This document shows, piece by piece, positions 5,908-7,710 of a stretch of DNA of 7,710 nucleotides. A program made the translations under genes and the position numbers. The DNA comes from Candidatus Aenigmatarchaeota archaeon (GTDB lineage: Archaea; Aenigmatarchaeota; Aenigmatarchaeia; GW2011-AR5; WALA01). The DNA is taken from NCBI GenBank assembly GCA_015523085.1, contig WALA01000051.1, forward strand, positions 1 through 7,710, read 5' to 3'. The notes beneath the pieces are model-generated. The model made no database searches. It saw only the letters and a list, made by a program, of their open reading frames with translations, and was not told the origin of the DNA. Numbering within the stretch: the stretch's first letter is position 1; every line of letters begins with the position of its first letter.

Positions 5908-6501
5908 ATGGAAAAGAACGAACTTTTGATACCGAGGAATAATTATCTGTCATCAGGAATACACATAGGGATGACGTTTAAAACGAAGGATATGAAGCGG
6001 TTCATTTACAAAATTCGCCCAAATGGGCTTGCCGTGCTCAACATAAGCGTTATTGACAAGAGGATACGAAACGTCGCGAAATTTCTCGCGCAGGCGAAAG
6101 ACCCGGTCGTGATATCGAGGAAGCAGAATGCCAAGAAGCCGGTAGAGATGTTTTCGAAGATTACGGGAATAAAGTCCATCGTCGGGCGTTTCATGCCTGG
6201 TTCGCTCACGAATCCTTCTTACAAGCACTACTTGGAGCCGGACTTGATTCTCATAGTTGATCCGGCCGTTGACAAGCAGGCGATGAAAGAGGCCATAAGG
6301 ACGCGCGTTCCCATAATTGCGATATGCGACACGTTCAATAAGACGGATTTCGTCGATTACGTCCTCCCCGCGAACAACAAGGGGAAGAAGTCGCTTGCCC
6401 TGATTTTCTACCTTCTCGCGCGCGAAGTACTAAAGGAGCGTGGAGACATAAAGTCCTACGCGGAGTTCAAGTACAAGCCCGAGGAGTTTGAGGAGAAGTG
6501 A
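5908..6501 (+). CDS. rps2: Small ribosomal subunit protein uS2
   Basis: The 197-residue protein is archaeal-type uS2 of the 30S subunit. Recognisable segments are YLSSGIHIGMTFKTKDMKRF (13-32), then IRPNGLAVLNI, RFMPGSLTNPS around 94-104, PDLILIVDP around 110-118, IRTRVPIIAICDT around 129-141, and the C-terminal NNKGKKSLALIFYLLAREVL. Length is close to the archaeal norm of roughly 200 residues and nothing essential looks lost. The ATG is preceded by AAGGTG with five bases between. It is the last gene of the plus-strand cluster. The gene found between rpoK and rps2 in many archaea, enolase, is not here. Confidence 0.96.
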   Translation: MEKNELLIPRNNYLSSGIHIGMTFKTKDMKRFIYKIRPNGLAVLNISVIDKRIRNVAKFLAQAKDPVVISRKQNAKKPVEMFSKITGIKSIVGRFMPGSLTNPSYKHYLEPDLILIVDPAVDKQAMKEAIRTRVPIIAICDTFNKTDFVDYVLPANNKGKKSLALIFYLLAREVLKERGDIKSYAEFKYKPEEFEEK

Positions 6502-6615
6502 AATTAATTCACTTTCCGTTGGATGACATTGTGCGCATTAATTTGTGAATTATTTTCGTCGATTGCCTATATTCAAATAATCCTAGTTCTGGTTATTTTC
6601 AAATGCCACATTAAT

Positions 6616-6639
6616 GACTATAAAAATAGTCGAATTTTT
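6616..6639 (+). terminator. Possible terminator or operator hairpin
   Basis: GACTAT and ATAGTC form a perfect six-pair stem around AAAA, followed after GAA by five T residues (6635-6639). It could end the rps2 transcript. It is 114 bases past the rps2 stop and close to the TATA-like box of the SLH gene, so an operator is equally possible. Confidence 0.3.
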
Positions 6640-6651
6640 AATATGGAAATC

Positions 6652-6659
6652 TTTAAATA
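6652..6659 (+). promoter_or_regulatory. TATA-like box for the SLH-domain protein gene
   Basis: TTTAAATA lies 24-31 bases before the ATG at 6683 and predicts transcription starting at or next to that ATG. It is the main support for the upstream start of this gene, since no convincing Shine-Dalgarno sequence is present. Confidence 0.5.
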
Positions 6660-6682
6660 CTGCATAGTGATAAATAATTATT

Positions 6683-7710
6683 ATGATTCCTATCACGGAT
6701 CCGAACCAAACGCTCCAAAAAGTTTTGTCGGATGAATACGACATTTACGAGCGAACCACGGGAAAAAAGAAATTTTTAGTCGTGAGAAGCACCGATCCAG
6801 ATCCGATGACTCCGGAAGAGATGATGCAAAATTACAACATTGAAAATGATTGGGTTATAGGCTTCCCTCCAAAGAGAATTCTCGTGGCGAAGAAAGAGAA
6901 GAAAAACACGATTCTGGAAAACGTTGCAAAATCGCTTGCAATCGGCTCCGCAATTCTCACAATCGCGCTCACACCGCTGGCAAACCATTTCGTCCTCGCG
7001 AAAAACACGATAACTCCGCAGGAGGCGATGGAGGAGCTCTCCGTGAAGCCAGGGTTTGGCTGGAAGAATTTCACAGACGAGCTCCCGCGGTCAGAAATAA
7101 CCCAATCCGAAATAGAATCGCACAACTATGACTTACTCCAACCTTACAGAGACGCCCTTTTGACGGAAGGCGTCGTCCAAGGTTACCCCGACGGCTCGTT
7201 CAAGCCCGAGAGAGAAATCACGCGCGCGGAATTGGCGACAATGCTCGTGAAGGCATTTCACATTAATACAAAAAACATATCTCCAATCATGGAATTCAAG
7301 GACGTCAAAAAGGGCAAATGGTACTATCCGAATGTTGAAGCGGCAGCGGCAGCCGGCCTCGTCAATGGCTATCCTGATGGAACGTTCAGGCCGAACAACA
7401 ATGTAACGAACGCAGAGGCAATAACGATGGCGCTGCGCGCTTTAAATAAATACGGGTCTCCCGAAAAGAGTGTGAGTTACACGTTCAATGACGTCGATCC
7501 AGGAAAGTGGTATTATAGTATAATTGAGGGTGCTTTGCAGGAAGGTTTGTTTCCAAATGATACGGATGCCTTGAATGTCATTGCGCCAAATGGCCATCTC
7601 CAACCAAACAGCCCGGCAAACAGGGGGAAGGTCGCCGTGTGGATTTGGCAGGCGTATCCAAATAAGGATAAAGATGAGGATGGCCTCACGTACGTTCAAG
7701 AGTGGAAAGT
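6683..7710 (+). CDS. SLH-domain surface protein with N-terminal extension (3' end cut by window edge)
   Basis: From ATG 6683 the frame stays open to the window edge (342 codons). Residues 1-67 are a soluble-looking region I do not recognise. A basic stretch KKEKKN (70-75) then precedes a hydrophobic segment at about 80-105 (AIGSAILTIALTPLA), like a signal sequence or signal anchor. Three S-layer-homology units follow: about 130-192 (GYPDGSFKPEREITRAELA), 205-254 (GKWYYPNVEAAAAAGLVNGY, then TFRPNNNVTNAEA) and 268-325 (FNDVDPGKWYYSIIEGALQE, the most degenerate). Residues 329-340 (DKDEDGLTYVQE) resemble a calcium-binding thrombospondin-3 or dockerin-type loop. SLH repeats usually anchor proteins to cell-wall polymers, mainly in bacteria, so the partner here is unclear. 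Codon use is more AT-rich than in rps2. An alternative GTG start at 6884 would leave an ordinary signal peptide. Confidence 0.88.
   Translation, partial: MIPITDPNQTLQKVLSDEYDIYERTTGKKKFLVVRSTDPDPMTPEEMMQNYNIENDWVIGFPPKRILVAKKEKKNTILENVAKSLAIGSAILTIALTPLANHFVLAKNTITPQEAMEELSVKPGFGWKNFTDELPRSEITQSEIESHNYDLLQPYRDALLTEGVVQGYPDGSFKPEREITRAELATMLVKAFHINTKNISPIMEFKDVKKGKWYYPNVEAAAAAGLVNGYPDGTFRPNNNVTNAEAITMALRALNKYGSPEKSVSYTFNDVDPGKWYYSIIEGALQEGLFPNDTDALNVIAPNGHLQPNSPANRGKVAVWIWQAYPNKDKDEDGLTYVQEWK

Larger units (their letters stand above)
6502..6682. other. AT-rich intergenic region between rps2 and the SLH gene
   Basis: This stretch of about 180 bases has no convincing gene. It holds a short inverted repeat around the rps2 stop (GTGAA and TTCAC, 6498-6512), a perfect hairpin at 6616-6631 followed by five T residues, and a TATA-like box at 6652-6659 for the next gene. 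A reading frame from 6523 to 6735 has no family resemblance and runs into the SLH gene in another frame, so I do not call it. Confidence 0.6.

Noticed and set aside
6523..6735. A 70-codon plus-strand frame with hydrophobic start
   Set aside because: It lies in AT-rich intergenic DNA, covers the SLH promoter and runs into the SLH gene out of frame. No ribosome binding site or family match is seen.

Overview
The window is archaeal. It carries the archaeal/eukaryotic-type proteins S27e, aIF2-alpha, RNA polymerase subunit K and uS2, a Hel308 helicase, a PAC2-type proteasome-assembly protein, a tRNA-Pro without an encoded CCA end, and AT-rich TATA-like boxes about 24-28 bases ahead of several start codons that have no Shine-Dalgarno sequence. 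The exact lineage cannot be fixed by eye. The compact layout, the broken-up ribosomal clusters and an SLH-domain surface protein would suit a DPANN-type or other uncultured archaeon, but that is inference.

Left part, minus strand (1-3763). A DUF131/TIGR00304-type small membrane protein runs off the left edge. A roughly 170-base array of degenerate tandem repeats, each able to form hairpins, lies between that gene and tRNA-Pro(CGG). Next come a full-length Hel308 helicase and a two-domain dCTP-deaminase-family protein. The deaminase gene is much richer in AT than its neighbours and looks like an acquired gene.

Centre, plus strand (3945-6501). After a divergent promoter region of about 180 bases there is a tight information-processing cluster: rps27e, aif2a (ATGA overlap), a PAC2-family proteasome-assembly protein (GTG start), rpoK and rps2. 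It resembles pieces of two conserved archaeal gene clusters joined together, without nop10 (usual between aIF2-alpha and PAC2) and without enolase (usual between rpoK and rps2).

Right part, plus strand (6683-7710). The start of a large surface protein runs off the right edge with no stop codon: an unrecognised N-terminal cytoplasmic-looking region, a basic stretch plus hydrophobic segment, three S-layer-homology repeats, and the start of a calcium-binding D-x-D-x-D-G repeat.

I saw no rRNA, insertion sequence, CRISPR array or defence system. The points most worth a second look are the hairpin array, the deaminase gene with its lopsided active-site residues, and the unusual N-terminus of the SLH protein.
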